Assembly (NCBI GenBank): GCA_003263775.1
Contig: JYJJ01000079.1
Span: 558,001-622,000, forward strand
From: Vibrio maritimus
GTDB taxonomy: Bacteria; Pseudomonadota; Gammaproteobacteria; Enterobacterales; Vibrionaceae
Length of the DNA: 64,000 nt
Direction of reading: 5' to 3'
Shown: positions 39,960 to 50,980 of the stretch, one piece after another
Position numbering within the stretch: the stretch's first letter is position 1
Layout: each line of letters opens with the position of its first letter
Notes under the pieces: generated by a model
Told to the model about the DNA's origin: nothing
Database searches by the model: none
The model's input: the letters and a program-made list of their open reading frames with translations, nothing else
Position numbers and translations under genes: made by a program

Positions 39960-42900
39960 ATGGAAATTAACATCGTGACTCAAAAACAATCTGCGTTTAA
40001 GTTATCACCTCTTTCAAAGGTACTTATCCCTTTGTTAAGTGGCGCCATTCTTGTTGGATGTAACAGCGATAATTCAAACTCTGGAACGACACCTTCAGTA
40101 CCAGGTGAAGGTACACCTTCTGTGCCGAGTGACCCTACAGAGCCTAAACCGGTCGAATTGCCACCTGTCGTGGCAGTTCCTGCTGATGAAGGCATCCCTG
40201 CGGCTAATCAGGTCTTTCTTAGCTACATAGATTCTGCTCCGTCGACGCAGTCGATCGCAGCAATGAATAGTGATAGTTGGCTATTAAAATGTGCCGACAA
40301 TTCAACAATATCCCCTAGCCTAACCGACAGTTTTGGTCCAATGTGGACGTTGCTCGACTCGCAAATCAGTTCATGCGGTACGATGACGATTGTTAAAAAT
40401 GGTAGTGACGTAGTCAGCGGTTTCTCTGTTGAAGCGAGTGATTTAGGTAAAGGCTTTTACGTCGACGCCTCAGGTAAAAAATCAGAAGGCACTCGTCAAG
40501 ACGCACTCATGGAAAGTAAAGGTCTTTCTCAAAAAGATACTAACATAACACTACCTGCCGTAGAGGCCCCGGGAGAACTAGCTGCGCCACCAGCGGGAAG
40601 CATCGCACTACAACTTTACGATCCGATGGGTGACTATGCCCCATACGATGACTTCAGTTTACACCTTTGGGGGACAGTGGATAAGCCAGAGAGCGGTTGT
40701 AGTGGTCTTGCAAGTGCGAGTGCAAATGATGGCTGGGATGACCAATCCGTTACCCCCGCTCACACAGATGAATACGGTCCTGTGTGGCACCTGCCTGTCG
40801 CAAGCACCGAAGAAGGATGCTTTAACGTCATCTTCAGAAACGATAACAATGACAAGCTGATCGGCGCTGATATCAAGGTAGACATCGCAACCACAGGGGC
40901 GACAAACTCAATCACTTTCATGCCAGGCTCAACGACTCAATATACATCTCGTGCTCAAGCTTTCGCACTCGCAGGGCCTTCGTCTGAGTTTAAGATAGAT
41001 ACCATCGGTGCAATTTTACTTGATAACGAAACCATGGTTTGGCAAGGTGGGAAAAACGCTGACATGGTGCAAATCATGTTTAGCAATGATGGCCAGTACA
41101 AAGTTCGCAAGTCCCAAGTTGAAGGTCAGATCCAATCGACTGTCTCAGGTATGTCCATTGTGCTTTCAAGCGCAGAACTTACCCCAGAACAGCAAGAAAA
41201 ATACCCACACTTATCCTCGTACCCTGCTTTCTCTATCCCTTCATTACCAAATGGAATGGAGTTAAGTAAGTTGGTTAAACGCAGTCTTATTGCGATCTCA
41301 AGTAATAGTGATAGAACTATGCGCAGTTCTACAGGCATTCAAACGGCCGGTGCACTCGATGCTATTTTTGCCGAGGAAGCGACACAGCTCGACTACGGTC
41401 CACTCTATGAAAACAACGAAGTGACGCTGAGATTGTGGGCGCCAACCGCAAGCAGTGTAAACGTGGTGATATACAACAGCAATAAAGAAGTCATTTCAAC
41501 CGAGTCCATGAGTGAAGACCTTGAGAGTGGTAGTTGGAGTGTACGCCTACCGAGCGACAATATCGACGGCAAGTACTATCGCTATGAAATGTCGGTATAT
41601 CAACCAAGGGAGCAACAAGCCTATCAGTTTGAAGTGACCGACCCGTATTCGGTGAGTTTGTCGACGAATTCAGAATACAGCCAAGCTATTGACTTAGAGT
41701 CACAAGACTTAAAACCAAGTGGTTGGGACAGTGTTGAGGCCCCCATTCTCAACTGGGCGATGATCTCGCGAATATGGTCATCTATGAATCTCACGTTCGA
41801 GATTTTAGTGCGCGCGATGAGAGTACAGAGCATAAAGGAAAATACCTTGCATTTACGGAGCAAGGAACGGCACCGGTTGATCATCTAAAGACTCTGCGCG
41901 AAGCCGGTATGACCCACCTTCACTTAATGCCAGTATTTGATATTGCCACGATCAACGAAGATCCAAGCAAAGTAGCTGATATTGACCAGCCATTCAGTCG
42001 CTTGTGTGACCTCAACCCTAGCGTAAAACAATCTCAGTTTGCAAAATACTGTGCAGGAGGCGGTACGATAGCCGATGCATTTGAAGAACTTAAACAAAGT
42101 GACACTAAAGAGACCCCAGTAGTCGAAGCGCTCAACGAGTATGTCCGTGGTGTTGATAGCTACAACTGGGGCTATGACCCATTCCACTACACCGTTCCGG
42201 AAGGTTCGTACGCTACGAATGCAGAAGGTTCACAGCGTATCTTAGAGTTCCGAGAAATGGTTAAGTCGGTTAAACAAGACATTGGAATGAATGTTGTTGT
42301 TGATGTCGTGTACAACCACACCAATGCCTCAGGCCTAACAAGTAAAAAATCTGTTCTCGATAAAATTGTGCCACTCTACTATCACAGATTGGTTGCCGAT
42401 ACGGGTGCGGTGGAAACCTCAACATGTTGCGACAACACAGCGCCAGAACACGCTATGTTTGCAAAACTCATCGACGACTCCATTCGTACCTGGACCGAGC
42501 AGTATAAAATAGATGCCTTCCGATGGGATCTAATGGGACACCACCCTCTCGCTCAAATGAAGGGAACATTAGATGCAGCTAGGGAGATCAATCCAGAGGT
42601 TTACTTCTACGGCGAAGGCTGGAACTTCGGTGAAGTGCAAGATGATAAACGCTTTATTCAAGCAACTCAAAAACACCTGGGAGGGACAGGCATTGGTTCG
42701 TTCTCCGACCGTCTACGTGACGCAGTCCGAGGAGGAAGCCCGTTCGAGAGCGGCGATGATATTCGTAAAGCGCAAGGTTTTGCAACCGGTGCGTATGTAG
42801 CTCCAAATGAGCTGGTCAACGTTACTTTAGATGAGGACGACGACGGTGTATCAGACGAACTCGCTCGTGCACTTCATCAGTCCGATTTAATTCGTCTAGG

Positions 42901-44404
42901 TATGGCTGGCAACTTAAAATCGTTTGAACTTGTAGACTTTGAGGGAACGACTCAGACCGGAGCCACGCTTGATTACAACGGACAAGCTGCTGGCTATGCG
43001 GAGCAACCTTGGGAAGTACAAAACTATGTGTCTAAGCACGATAACCAAACGTTCTGGGACATTAACATGTACAAAGTTGGTCACAACATTACAACCGATG
43101 AACGCGTGAGAATGCAAGCTGTCGGCATGGCAACCGTATTGCTTGGCCAGGCGATGCCGTTTAAACATATGGGCGGCGAATTGCTTCGCTCCAAGTCGAT
43201 GCAACGTGACTCGTACGATTACGGGGACTGGTATAACCTAGTTGACTTTACTCGCGAGGACAATAACTGGGATAAAGGGCTTCCAGCCAAAGATAAAGAC
43301 CAAGCGAACTTTGAGCTTATTGAGAAAGTGACAACCACGAATGCTCAACCTAGCGCCAGCCATATTGAGCAAATGTTTGAGTTCTACAAAGAGCTGTTAA
43401 GCGTGCGAAAAGCGACCCCATTACTAACGTTGCCGAACGCGGATGAAATCGTGTCTCGTGTTGACTTCAGAAATACAGGGCCACTCCAGCAAGCAGGACT
43501 CATTGTGATGACCGTTGACAATGGTTCAAGCCAAGCGACGGATATCGATAGCCGTTACAACTCAGCGGTTGTGGTCATCAATGCAACGCCTGAAACGCAA
43601 AAAGCATCTACATTTTTAGATGGAAACGGAGACCCGATTGCGCTTGGTAACTTCGAACTCATTGCTAGCCATGCAAGCTCGAACTCTATCGCGCAGGGCG
43701 CTCTATATGGTAATAACGAGTTCTCTGTCCCTGCATGGTCCGCAGCTGTGTTTGTCGAGCCAAGGGAGCAAGAACGTGGCTTAGGGTTGCCAGTGTCTTC
43801 TAAAGAAGACGTCCCGCCATTTGGACCTAACCAAGAGGTCTACATCGCAGGTGATTTCAATGGATGGACAGTAGACGGAACCGTAGCACCGTACCAAGGC
43901 AACGGTATTTACAGTCTAGTGGTTGGTGCGAGTAACAGCTCCGGTTTCAAGTTTACACTCGGAGACTGGGATAACAGTTTCGGCTGCGGTGGAGATGATT
44001 GCACGACTGACGATACTTTGTTTGGTATGTATCGATTAGAGATGGATGCGAATGACACCGCCAATCCCATCGTTACCAGTGAGCTAGTCGAAGACTATAC
44101 TGAGGTAACTTGGTACATGCCTGGAGATGCATTGGGCTGGAGTCATGAAGATGCTCAAAAGATGTCTAAAGAATCGGATGCGATATGGTCTGCGACCTTA
44201 ACAGGGTTAACGGCCGATACAAAGGTAGGTTTCAAATTTACTGGCGGGGACTGGAGTGTGTTTGAGCACAGCAGCCAAAATGTTGTACTTGAAGACAGTC
44301 GTTTCACAGGAGACAACAACATCGAGTTCACTCCCGATGAAGATGGAACTTATAAGATCTCATTCAATATACTCACCAAACACGTCACTGCGGAAAAGCA
44401 ATAA
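39960..44404 (+). CDS. Pullulanase-type starch-debranching lipoprotein, one apparent frameshift
   Basis: Repaired, about 1481 residues. A lipobox (ILVGC, about residue 34) marks a lipoprotein, followed by a Pro/Ser linker. Two pullulanase-associated repeats come next (about 80-200 and 215-310), then a CBM48-type domain (LDYGPLYENNEVTLRLWAPT) and the GH13 catalytic barrel: NVVVDVVYNHT, DAFRWDLMGHH (nucleophile), YFYGEGWNFGEV (acid/base) and SKHDNQ. The C-terminal 220 residues contain two starch-binding-like beta modules (QEVYIAGDFNGW; EVTWYMPGDALGWSH). It cleaves alpha-1,6 links at the cell surface or periplasm. The frame breaks in the C run at 41740-41744. GTG 39975 is an alternative start. 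Confidence 0.9.
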
Positions 44405-44424
44405 TGTTGTTTGAGTAAATCAAT

Positions 44425-44455
44425 AACGCCCTTTACACATCAAGGGCGTTTTTTT
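44425..44455 (+). terminator. Rho-independent terminator of the pullulanase gene
   Basis: AACGCCCTT and AAGGGCGTT form a 9-bp stem with an 8-base loop, followed by a T tract, 20 bases after the stop. Confidence 0.92.
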
Positions 44456-44485
44456 GCTGATAGACAATGAGATAACGTTTTAATA

Positions 44486-44523
44486 AACCTTCCAACAGCC
44501 ACTATTACTGACTATTGGAAGGT
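44486..44523 (-). terminator. Hairpin downstream of the DUF11-type gene
   Basis: AACCTTCCAA and TTGGAAGGTT form a 10-bp stem around an 18-base loop, just past the stop of the minus-strand secreted protein. The following bases are AT-rich rather than a clean T run. Confidence 0.55.
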
Positions 44524-44549
44524 TTCCATTGTCGCGATTCCGTTATTTA

Positions 44550-46855
44550 CTATTCCTGAGTAACAAGTTGAACAGTGACATTACCGCTCACCATATTACC
44601 CTGCTCATCTTTAACGGTTGCAACCACAGCGTTACCTGCGTTGGCATCAAAGTTTACCGCTGACACATCGTCGAGACCGGCTACAAAGTCAATGACAAAG
44701 GCACATAGATAAGTATCACTTCCCGAGCCTGCATATTGGATGGTTTGATTCAATTGACATGCCGGATAAGCAACTTCGTTGTAAACACCACCTACATTTC
44801 GGAACGTAAAGCCATCATCGACCAAATCGGCTTCAAGTACATTTTGATCAAACAAGGTTAGCCCTGCTAACTGTACATCCTCAATACTGGTATTTTTAAT
44901 TTGCAATACCACGACAATACGAGGTGCAAAGGCCAGATCAATGGTTGGAGGAAGATCGGTGAAGTTAACGGTCTCAGTGGCAACAGCCATCACATTTTGG
45001 CCATCGGCATCCACCCCTTTCACATCCGCTTTGTTTACGTGGCTGTCCCCTGCGTTGCCTTGTAAGTTACGAGAGATAACACAAGAGAATACATCACCCG
45101 GATTGGCCACATACTCGCTCAACTTAGTGACTCCGCCAACCAGACATTCATCAGCCAGTTCACCAAACTTATCATCCAAGAGTGAACTAAATGTCACTGT
45201 GTCGACCCCAGAACTGTTTACGCTAATTGTAAAGGTATAATCAACGGCTCGAACAACGGATGGATCATCTCCGGTTTCCGGTACTGAATTTGGTGTCGCC
45301 TGTTTAGTGAGCGAGATACTGGAAGGAACATCGAGTATCGCTACGGCATGTGAGTTACTGCCACTTGCTGTGTCACCCTCATTGTCGGAAATCGTGATGC
45401 TAGCTGTGTTTAAAATGCTTCATCGCCAAAGTTGCCCGTGATGTTTTTTGTATAGGTACACACTGCTTGTTCACCCACATTAAGTGTCCCTCCGGTGGTA
45501 CAGGTGCCCGTTCCACTCGTAATATCAAACAAATTATCACTAAGGGCATCAATAGAGACTGGAGAGTCAAAATACGCCGACGTATTCGTAACAGTCACGG
45601 TATAAGTAACTTGACCACCCGGCTCTGTTACCGCCGCTACATTACCCTCTTTAAGGATGCTAACACTAGGCATGACGTTGGTGATGGTGACGTCAATAGG
45701 AGCACTACAGTTGCTGCCATTGCCAGAACTTAGCCATGTAGACATGTCGAGCCATCTCCTACAGGTTCATTGTTCTTATCCGCTAAACCAACATTGACCA
45801 CATCCCGATAGACCTCTGTTTTAGTGGTGTTATCAAGATCAATGTCTTTGATATATACAGAAAACGCACAGCTAAACGTTGCTGAAGGTACTACTTCTGT
45901 TGGTTGTGTGTGACATGTATTCGCTACAAGATACACGCCATCTGGATCAGATTGCGTTGGTGTTGAGACTGGCGGTAAGAGTAAATTAACTGAGTAATCT
46001 GCTGGTGCACTACTCACTGGAACGACAGAGACTTCATCAATTAACGAAGTAACAAACAAGGAAGAAGCGGTACTTGGGTTAGTGAAACTCACCGTATAGT
46101 CGAATTTACCACCAGGCTCCGAAACACTGCTTGCTGACACCAGTTGTTTATTAATAGCTGGCGGGTTGGGTCTTATAAACAAATCAATGTTGAAGGTGTC
46201 ACAATTACATTTCGACTTAGTGTTTGGGATCTGACCAGAGGAAAAGTTGGCATCTTCAACGGTACAGTTATTCCTTTCAATATTGTCCCATGCGGCACAG
46301 TATGTGAAATCTGCACGACCATCTTGGTCATTATCAACACAAAGCATGTTTATACGCTCATTGACTAACACGTACTGGTCGCCCGTGTTGGTTTTGATGA
46401 TATCACCGCATTGGTCGCCATCAATATTTACATCTTGGTCAGCTCCGCTGTCTCCTGGTTTAGGTAATATAAGACTACAGTTCTCCGCTCCCCCTTGAAC
46501 AACCTGAGGCGACTCTGGTGTTAGTGGAAGATAAAAGGTCGTGTCGTAACGCTCTTTAGCATTGGTTCGGATGGTCACATCAGCGTCAAAGCTGACGACT
46601 TGCCCAGGTGTACATTCACTGATCCCAACAGGCACAACATTGGTGATTTCCACGTCGTTGGCGGTACAGTTCAGTTGGTTTTGCGGTAAGGAGTTTCCTG
46701 GCTTGAGAAGATAGCATCCGCCATACATCGGCGCTCATAATCATCGCCAAAGTCCCAGCCAGCGGCTGAGTGTAAGATGGACTGGCATATAAAAACATAC
46801 CAAGTGCGATAACTACCCCTTGCCGAGGCAGGTGCTGCAATAGACTGTTGTTCAT
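44550..46855 (-). CDS. Secreted DUF11-type repeat protein, four apparent frameshifts
   Basis: Repaired, about 769 residues. Start ATG 46855 follows AAGGA. A signal peptide (VVIALGMFLYASPSYTQ) leads to an AAGWDFGDDYERRC segment. After a variable Asp/Asn-rich part come at least three Ig-like beta domains with DUF11-type features (SEPGGKFDYTVSFTNPS, TEPGGQVTYTVTVTNTS, DYTFTISVNSSG). Such proteins are secreted or surface exposed; I see no sorting motif or enzyme domain. Breaks are at about 46766, 46726, 45750 and 45412, all one-base losses. With four breaks this could instead be a true pseudogene, but each open frame is long and conserved in style. Confidence 0.7.
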
Positions 46856-47140
46856 CGTTCTGTCCTTCTGAGCAAAAGAATACGCATACTGCTAAGTGCG
46901 CTTTGAGAGTCAGAAGCCAGAGAGCATAGTTTATGCCAATGGTTAACCTACTAATTTAAAAGGAATTATTATTTGGGGAAGGTTGAACTTGATACAGAGT
47001 GTAAAGCACTAGTGTCGTTAGCTAGGTTAACTACAGGAAATTATTGAAGTCATTTTCTCTTACAAAGTGTAAACGTGTTTGTTAAGCAAAAACAGTGTAG
47101 CGCTCTGAAAGGAAAATATTGGAGTAGAATTAAAATAGAA

Positions 47141-47212
47141 TGGAGGCGCCTCCGGAGTCGAACCGAGGTCCACGGATTTGCAATCCGCTGCATAGCCACT
47201 CTGCCAAGCGCC
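47141..47212 (-). tRNA. tRNA-Cys (GCA), copy with two missing bases
   Basis: On the minus strand the sequence folds as tRNA-Cys with anticodon GCA and an encoded CCA end. Compared with the 74-base copy at 49483-49556 it lacks one C after the acceptor stem and one G of a GGG run in the T arm, both one-base losses. Sequencing errors explain this best. Confidence 0.85.
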
Positions 47213-47252
47213 TTTATTTTGTGTGCTAAGTAGTCACTCAGCTTTGTAGAGA

Positions 47253-47339
47253 TGGTGCCCCGGGCCGGACTTGAACCGGCACAACGCGAACGTCGAGGGA
47301 TTTTAAATCCCTTGTGTCTACCAATTCCACCACCAGGGC
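47253..47339 (-). tRNA. tRNA-Leu (UAA)
   Basis: An 87-base class II tRNA with a long variable arm and encoded CCA. The anticodon loop is TTTAAAA, giving UAA. The acceptor GCCCTGG pairs fully with its 3' partner, with one G-U. It is encoded just upstream of tRNA-Cys, probably one transcript. Confidence 0.95.
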
Positions 47340-47543
47340 ACACAAATTTCTTTGTGATGCCGTTTAGTCTAAGTAAACACCATCTTTTAATTTTGTTTCT
47401 CTGGGGCTTCCCCGTGAGAACGAGGTGTACTTTAACGGATTGAGATTTCCCGTCAACAGGTATTTTTCACTTTATGAATCAAGTGATTAAATAGCGAACT
47501 TTGCAGTATGAAGCACGAACAATTCGTCGATAATTACAGCAAA

Positions 47544-47789
47544 CTAAAGGTTAGCAATCTTGCGATCAAGCTGATGTTTCTCATCGGTGATTATTTTTTC
47601 AAGCACTTCGACACGCTCTGAAAGCCTGTCCACTTTCTCTAATAGCTCACTATTTTCACGTTTCATATCCGCCGAAGAATTATGGAGCTCAATCGCTCGC
47701 ATTTTCTCTCGGTGATTGTAAAAAGAACGTAGTAACCCTCGCCCGAAAATGGCGCCGAAAATAATCAGCACTATCAACACTTCTGCCAT
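47544..47789 (-). CDS. Small membrane-anchored coiled-coil protein (PspB-like)
   Basis: An 81-residue protein starting at ATG 47789 behind GGAGG. One membrane span (VLIVLIIFGAIFGRGLL) is followed by a charged heptad coiled coil (ENSELLEKVDRLSERVEVLEK). This layout resembles PspB, but no pspA or pspC is nearby, so the identity is only a resemblance. Confidence 0.6.
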   Translation of the reverse strand: MAEVLIVLIIFGAIFGRGLLRSFYNHREKMRAIELHNSSADMKRENSELLEKVDRLSERVEVLEKIITDEKHQLDRKIANL

Positions 47790-47951
47790 AAGCACCTCCA
47801 TGCACTGGTATTGAGATAGATTAAGTTCACTATGGTTAAATTGCAATCAATCTGATGTTCTGTCAGTTGCGACCGTGCGGCTACTCTCAATCTCTCAGTA
47901 CTGAACTTATCTATTTGTGTTCCGTAACACGTTAGGTGACGAGGACAATGT

Positions 47952-49406
47952 ATGAAAAACATCAACATAGTTTGGTTTAAAAGGGATTTGCGTCTAACTG
48001 ACCACCAGCCAATGAAACTAGCGTTAGCAGACAACACGCCCACTCTTCTACTCTATTTATTTGAGCCTGAGTTGCTCAGCGATGAGCACTACGACGAGCG
48101 GCATTGGCGCTTCGTTTGGCAATCGATTAATGACATGAATCAGACACTTTTAAACAGCAATACCAAACTGGTGGTTTTGTTCCAATCGGCCCTGGATGCT
48201 TTTCACGAGCTCAGTAAACGATTCAGAATCAATAGCGTTTATTCCTACCAAGAAGTTGGCCTTGAGGTGACGTTTGCAAGAGATAGAGCATTAGCTACAT
48301 GGTTCAAAGGTGCGCGAATCCATTGGCATCAGAGTCCCTATGGCGCGGTTTTAAGAGGTGCCACCGATAGAGTTAACTGGGATGCACATTGGAACTCGGT
48401 AATGAGAGAGCCAATCGAATCCTCAGACATTGAACACAGTTCACTCATTCCTTTAGAGCTCCTAGACTTCGATGAAGAAGATCTTACGCCCGTATCTTGG
48501 AAGTCCAAGAAAAAGGGAATACAAACGGGAGGTTCAAGGTTAGCATGGCAAACGCTTAATAGCTTCTTTCAAGACCGAGGGCGTCATTATTACTACCAGA
48601 TATCCAAACCTTTAGAGAGTCGAAGCGCCTGCACGCGACTCTCCCCTTATCTTGCATGGGGAAACATCTCATTAAGGGAAGTCTATCAAGCACTTCTAGC
48701 TCACTGGAACGTAAAGGGATTTAGACGCAGCTTGGTCGCCCTCTCTTCACGCCTGCACTGGCATTGTCACTTTATTCAGAAGTTTGAGTCGGAAGCAGAG
48801 ATGGAGTTTCGCCCGGTAAATCGAGCCTATGGACATCTAGAATACGATAACGACCTCACCAAACTGGATGCGTGGAAGACTGGCCACACCGGCTACCCTC
48901 TGGTTGATGCTTGTATGCGTTGCCTACACGCCACCGGTTACGTTAATTTTAGAATGCGCGCTATGCTGGTGAGCTTTTTAACCCATCATTTAGACATTCA
49001 TTGGCAACATGGCGTGAAGCATTTAGCACGGCTATTTTTGGACTTTGAACCCGGCATCCACTATCCGCAGTTTCAAATGCAAGCGGGCGTAACGGGTACC
49101 AACACCATTCGGATCTACAATCCAACCAAACAGGCAATAGACCATGATCCCGATGGACACTTCATACACCTTTGGGTACCAGAATTGGCCTCCGTGCCGC
49201 CGCCATTGCTGTTCGAGCCGTGGAAACTCACTGGACTGGAAGCGCAGATGTATCAATTGCCAGAGGACAGCCCTTACCTCAATCCAGTGATAGATCTGGA
49301 CGAATCAGGCAAAGCCGCCCGTGAAAGACTCTGGAGCTTTAAAGGACGCTTAGATGTAAAACAGGAATCTAAACGGATACTCGCAAGGCATGTCCGGCCC
49401 GATTAA
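47952..49406 (+). CDS. Cryptochrome/photolyase family protein
   Basis: An intact 484-residue flavoprotein. The N-terminal alpha/beta antenna domain (IVWFKRDLRLTDHQ) is followed by the helical FAD domain with RLSPYLAWGNIS, KTGHTGYPLVDACMRCL, GYVNFRMRAMLVSF and NPTKQAIDHDPDG. Members split UV-induced pyrimidine dimers with light or act as blue-light sensors. The YGAVLRGATDRVNWDAHWN segment differs from the classical E. coli PhrB, so the exact class is uncertain. Confidence 0.85.
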   Translation: MKNINIVWFKRDLRLTDHQPMKLALADNTPTLLLYLFEPELLSDEHYDERHWRFVWQSINDMNQTLLNSNTKLVVLFQSALDAFHELSKRFRINSVYSYQEVGLEVTFARDRALATWFKGARIHWHQSPYGAVLRGATDRVNWDAHWNSVMREPIESSDIEHSSLIPLELLDFDEEDLTPVSWKSKKKGIQTGGSRLAWQTLNSFFQDRGRHYYYQISKPLESRSACTRLSPYLAWGNISLREVYQALLAHWNVKGFRRSLVALSSRLHWHCHFIQKFESEAEMEFRPVNRAYGHLEYDNDLTKLDAWKTGHTGYPLVDACMRCLHATGYVNFRMRAMLVSFLTHHLDIHWQHGVKHLARLFLDFEPGIHYPQFQMQAGVTGTNTIRIYNPTKQAIDHDPDGHFIHLWVPELASVPPPLLFEPWKLTGLEAQMYQLPEDSPYLNPVIDLDESGKAARERLWSFKGRLDVKQESKRILARHVRPD

Positions 49407-49449
49407 GATATTATTACCAACAAGAAATTGTTAAGAGCCAGAAACGACG

Positions 49450-49474
49450 AAGCCCCGACGTAATGTCGGGGCTT
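49450..49474. terminator. Hairpin terminator between photolyase and tRNA-Cys
   Basis: AAGCCCCGAC and GTCGGGGCTT form a 10-bp GC-rich stem with a 5-base loop. It lies between the convergent photolyase gene and tRNA-Cys and could serve both. Confidence 0.8.
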
Positions 49475-49482
49475 CTGAATAA

Positions 49483-49556
49483 TGGAGGCGCCTCCCGGAG
49501 TCGAACCGAGGTCCACGGATTTGCAATCCGCTGCATAGCCACTCTGCCAAGGCGCC
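49483..49556 (-). tRNA. tRNA-Cys (GCA)
   Basis: A canonical 74-base tRNA on the minus strand with GGCGCCT acceptor, GCA anticodon within GATTGCAAATC, TTCGACTC T loop and encoded CCA. Confidence 0.96.
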
Positions 49557-49812
49557 TTTCTTTTCAACACGTTAGAGAAGCTCTCTCGCCGTGTTCGAGG
49601 CATACTTTACGGATATGAGAAAATTAGTCAAACAAAAACTCGAAAAAAATGATTGTTCGCTGACTTTCCGACCAAGATGGACAAGATTACATCGCAGCGG
49701 CTAAATCTCAATCAACGTCCTAGACAAAACTAAACTCATCCCAACGAGAAAACTTGATCATAAGGCGCCCACCATTCTAAAGTTAACCCTCAAATGCCTC
49801 GATAAGAACCTT

Positions 49813-50750
49813 ATGTTAGAAAAAGCCAATCAACTCATTGTCCTACACGCCATCCATAGCCACGGCTCCATGAGCAAAGCGGCACTGGCGCTAGATTGCT
49901 CCGTCTCTTATGTGAGTAAACACCTCAACAAGCTTGAGTCACGACTCGGCGTTCAGTTAGTGCAGCGGACAAGTCGACAGATAACCATCACCGATGCGGG
50001 ACACGCGGCACTAAAACAAGCAGAAAGAATCGTTGATGCACTTAACCACGTTGACGCAGAGGTAGAGAGCTTTTCCAGTGAGGTAGCCGGTGTGGTTCGA
50101 ATTGCCCTCGCCCAATCATTTGGCACTATGCATATTATTCCTATGATTGCTGAGTTAAAAAGTACTTACCCCAAACTGGATGTGGAAATTTCCTCGTTGA
50201 TTATCGTATCGACATGCTTAAAGACAATGTCGACCTTTGGATCACCAATGTTGAGCAAATTCCTGAAGGTTATGTCGCTCAGCGAATGGCAGATTGTCAG
50301 TTTGTCCTAGCCGCCTCGCCTGAGTACCTTATTGAGAATCAAACACCCCTTGAGCCGAATGAGCTACTCAATCACAACTGCATCACGTATCAAAGCCGTG
50401 ATCGTGTTTACAATGATTGGTCGTTTTACAAAGAAGATGAAACGCTAACCGTGTCGGTAAAAGGCAATTATAAAGTAGATTTGGCAGAGGCGGTTCGTGA
50501 TGCCGTTATCAGCGGTTGGGGTATCGGCTATTTGGCCTCCTATCTTCTTCAAGATGAGTTTCAGAACGGCAAACTAATACAACTGATGCCTGACTGGAAA
50601 CTTGGGCAAGTTATGCCGTTCTACGCTGTCTATCCTAAACGTGAGCATTTACCTAAAAAGACAAGAATCATCATCGATTTCATTAAGAACAAGATTGGTC
50701 AACCTCCATTTTGGGACGTGCGATTAAACAAACATATCTCTTTGCTGTAA
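49813..50750 (+). CDS. LysR family transcriptional regulator, one apparent frameshift
   Basis: Repaired, about 312 residues. The N-terminal winged helix-turn-helix is clear (GSMSKAALALDCSVSYVSKHLNKLESRLGVQLVQR). The C-terminal part is a LysR effector-binding domain (VRIALAQSFGTMHIIP, LWITNVEQIPEGYVAQRM). The frame breaks near 50198 (one base lost; DYRIDMLKDNVDLWI when repaired). Targets unknown; the next gene, nupC-like, is 230 bases downstream on the same strand. Confidence 0.87.
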
Positions 50751-50809
50751 TCGGGCATGGACTTATCAACCTGAACCTTAGCTCAAAATATACACCACCA
50801 AATAGACAA

Positions 50810-50835
50810 GTATCTTTTCCCTATGGAAAAGATAC
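50810..50835. repeat. Long palindrome between lysR-type and nupC-like genes
   Basis: GTATCTTTTCC and GGAAAAGATAC are perfect 11-base arms around CTAT. It may end the regulator transcript or be an operator for the transporter gene. There is no T tract on the plus strand. Confidence 0.6.
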
Positions 50836-50980
50836 ACCCTTACACCACTGTAACCCACTAATTATATTAGCAAATCCAACTAACCACAGAAAATCCATTA
50901 CATTTCCGTAACAAGACTGTATTGCATCGTACTTTGTAGTGAATACACTTCGCCACCTAGTTCAATACAGGCTTCCTATT

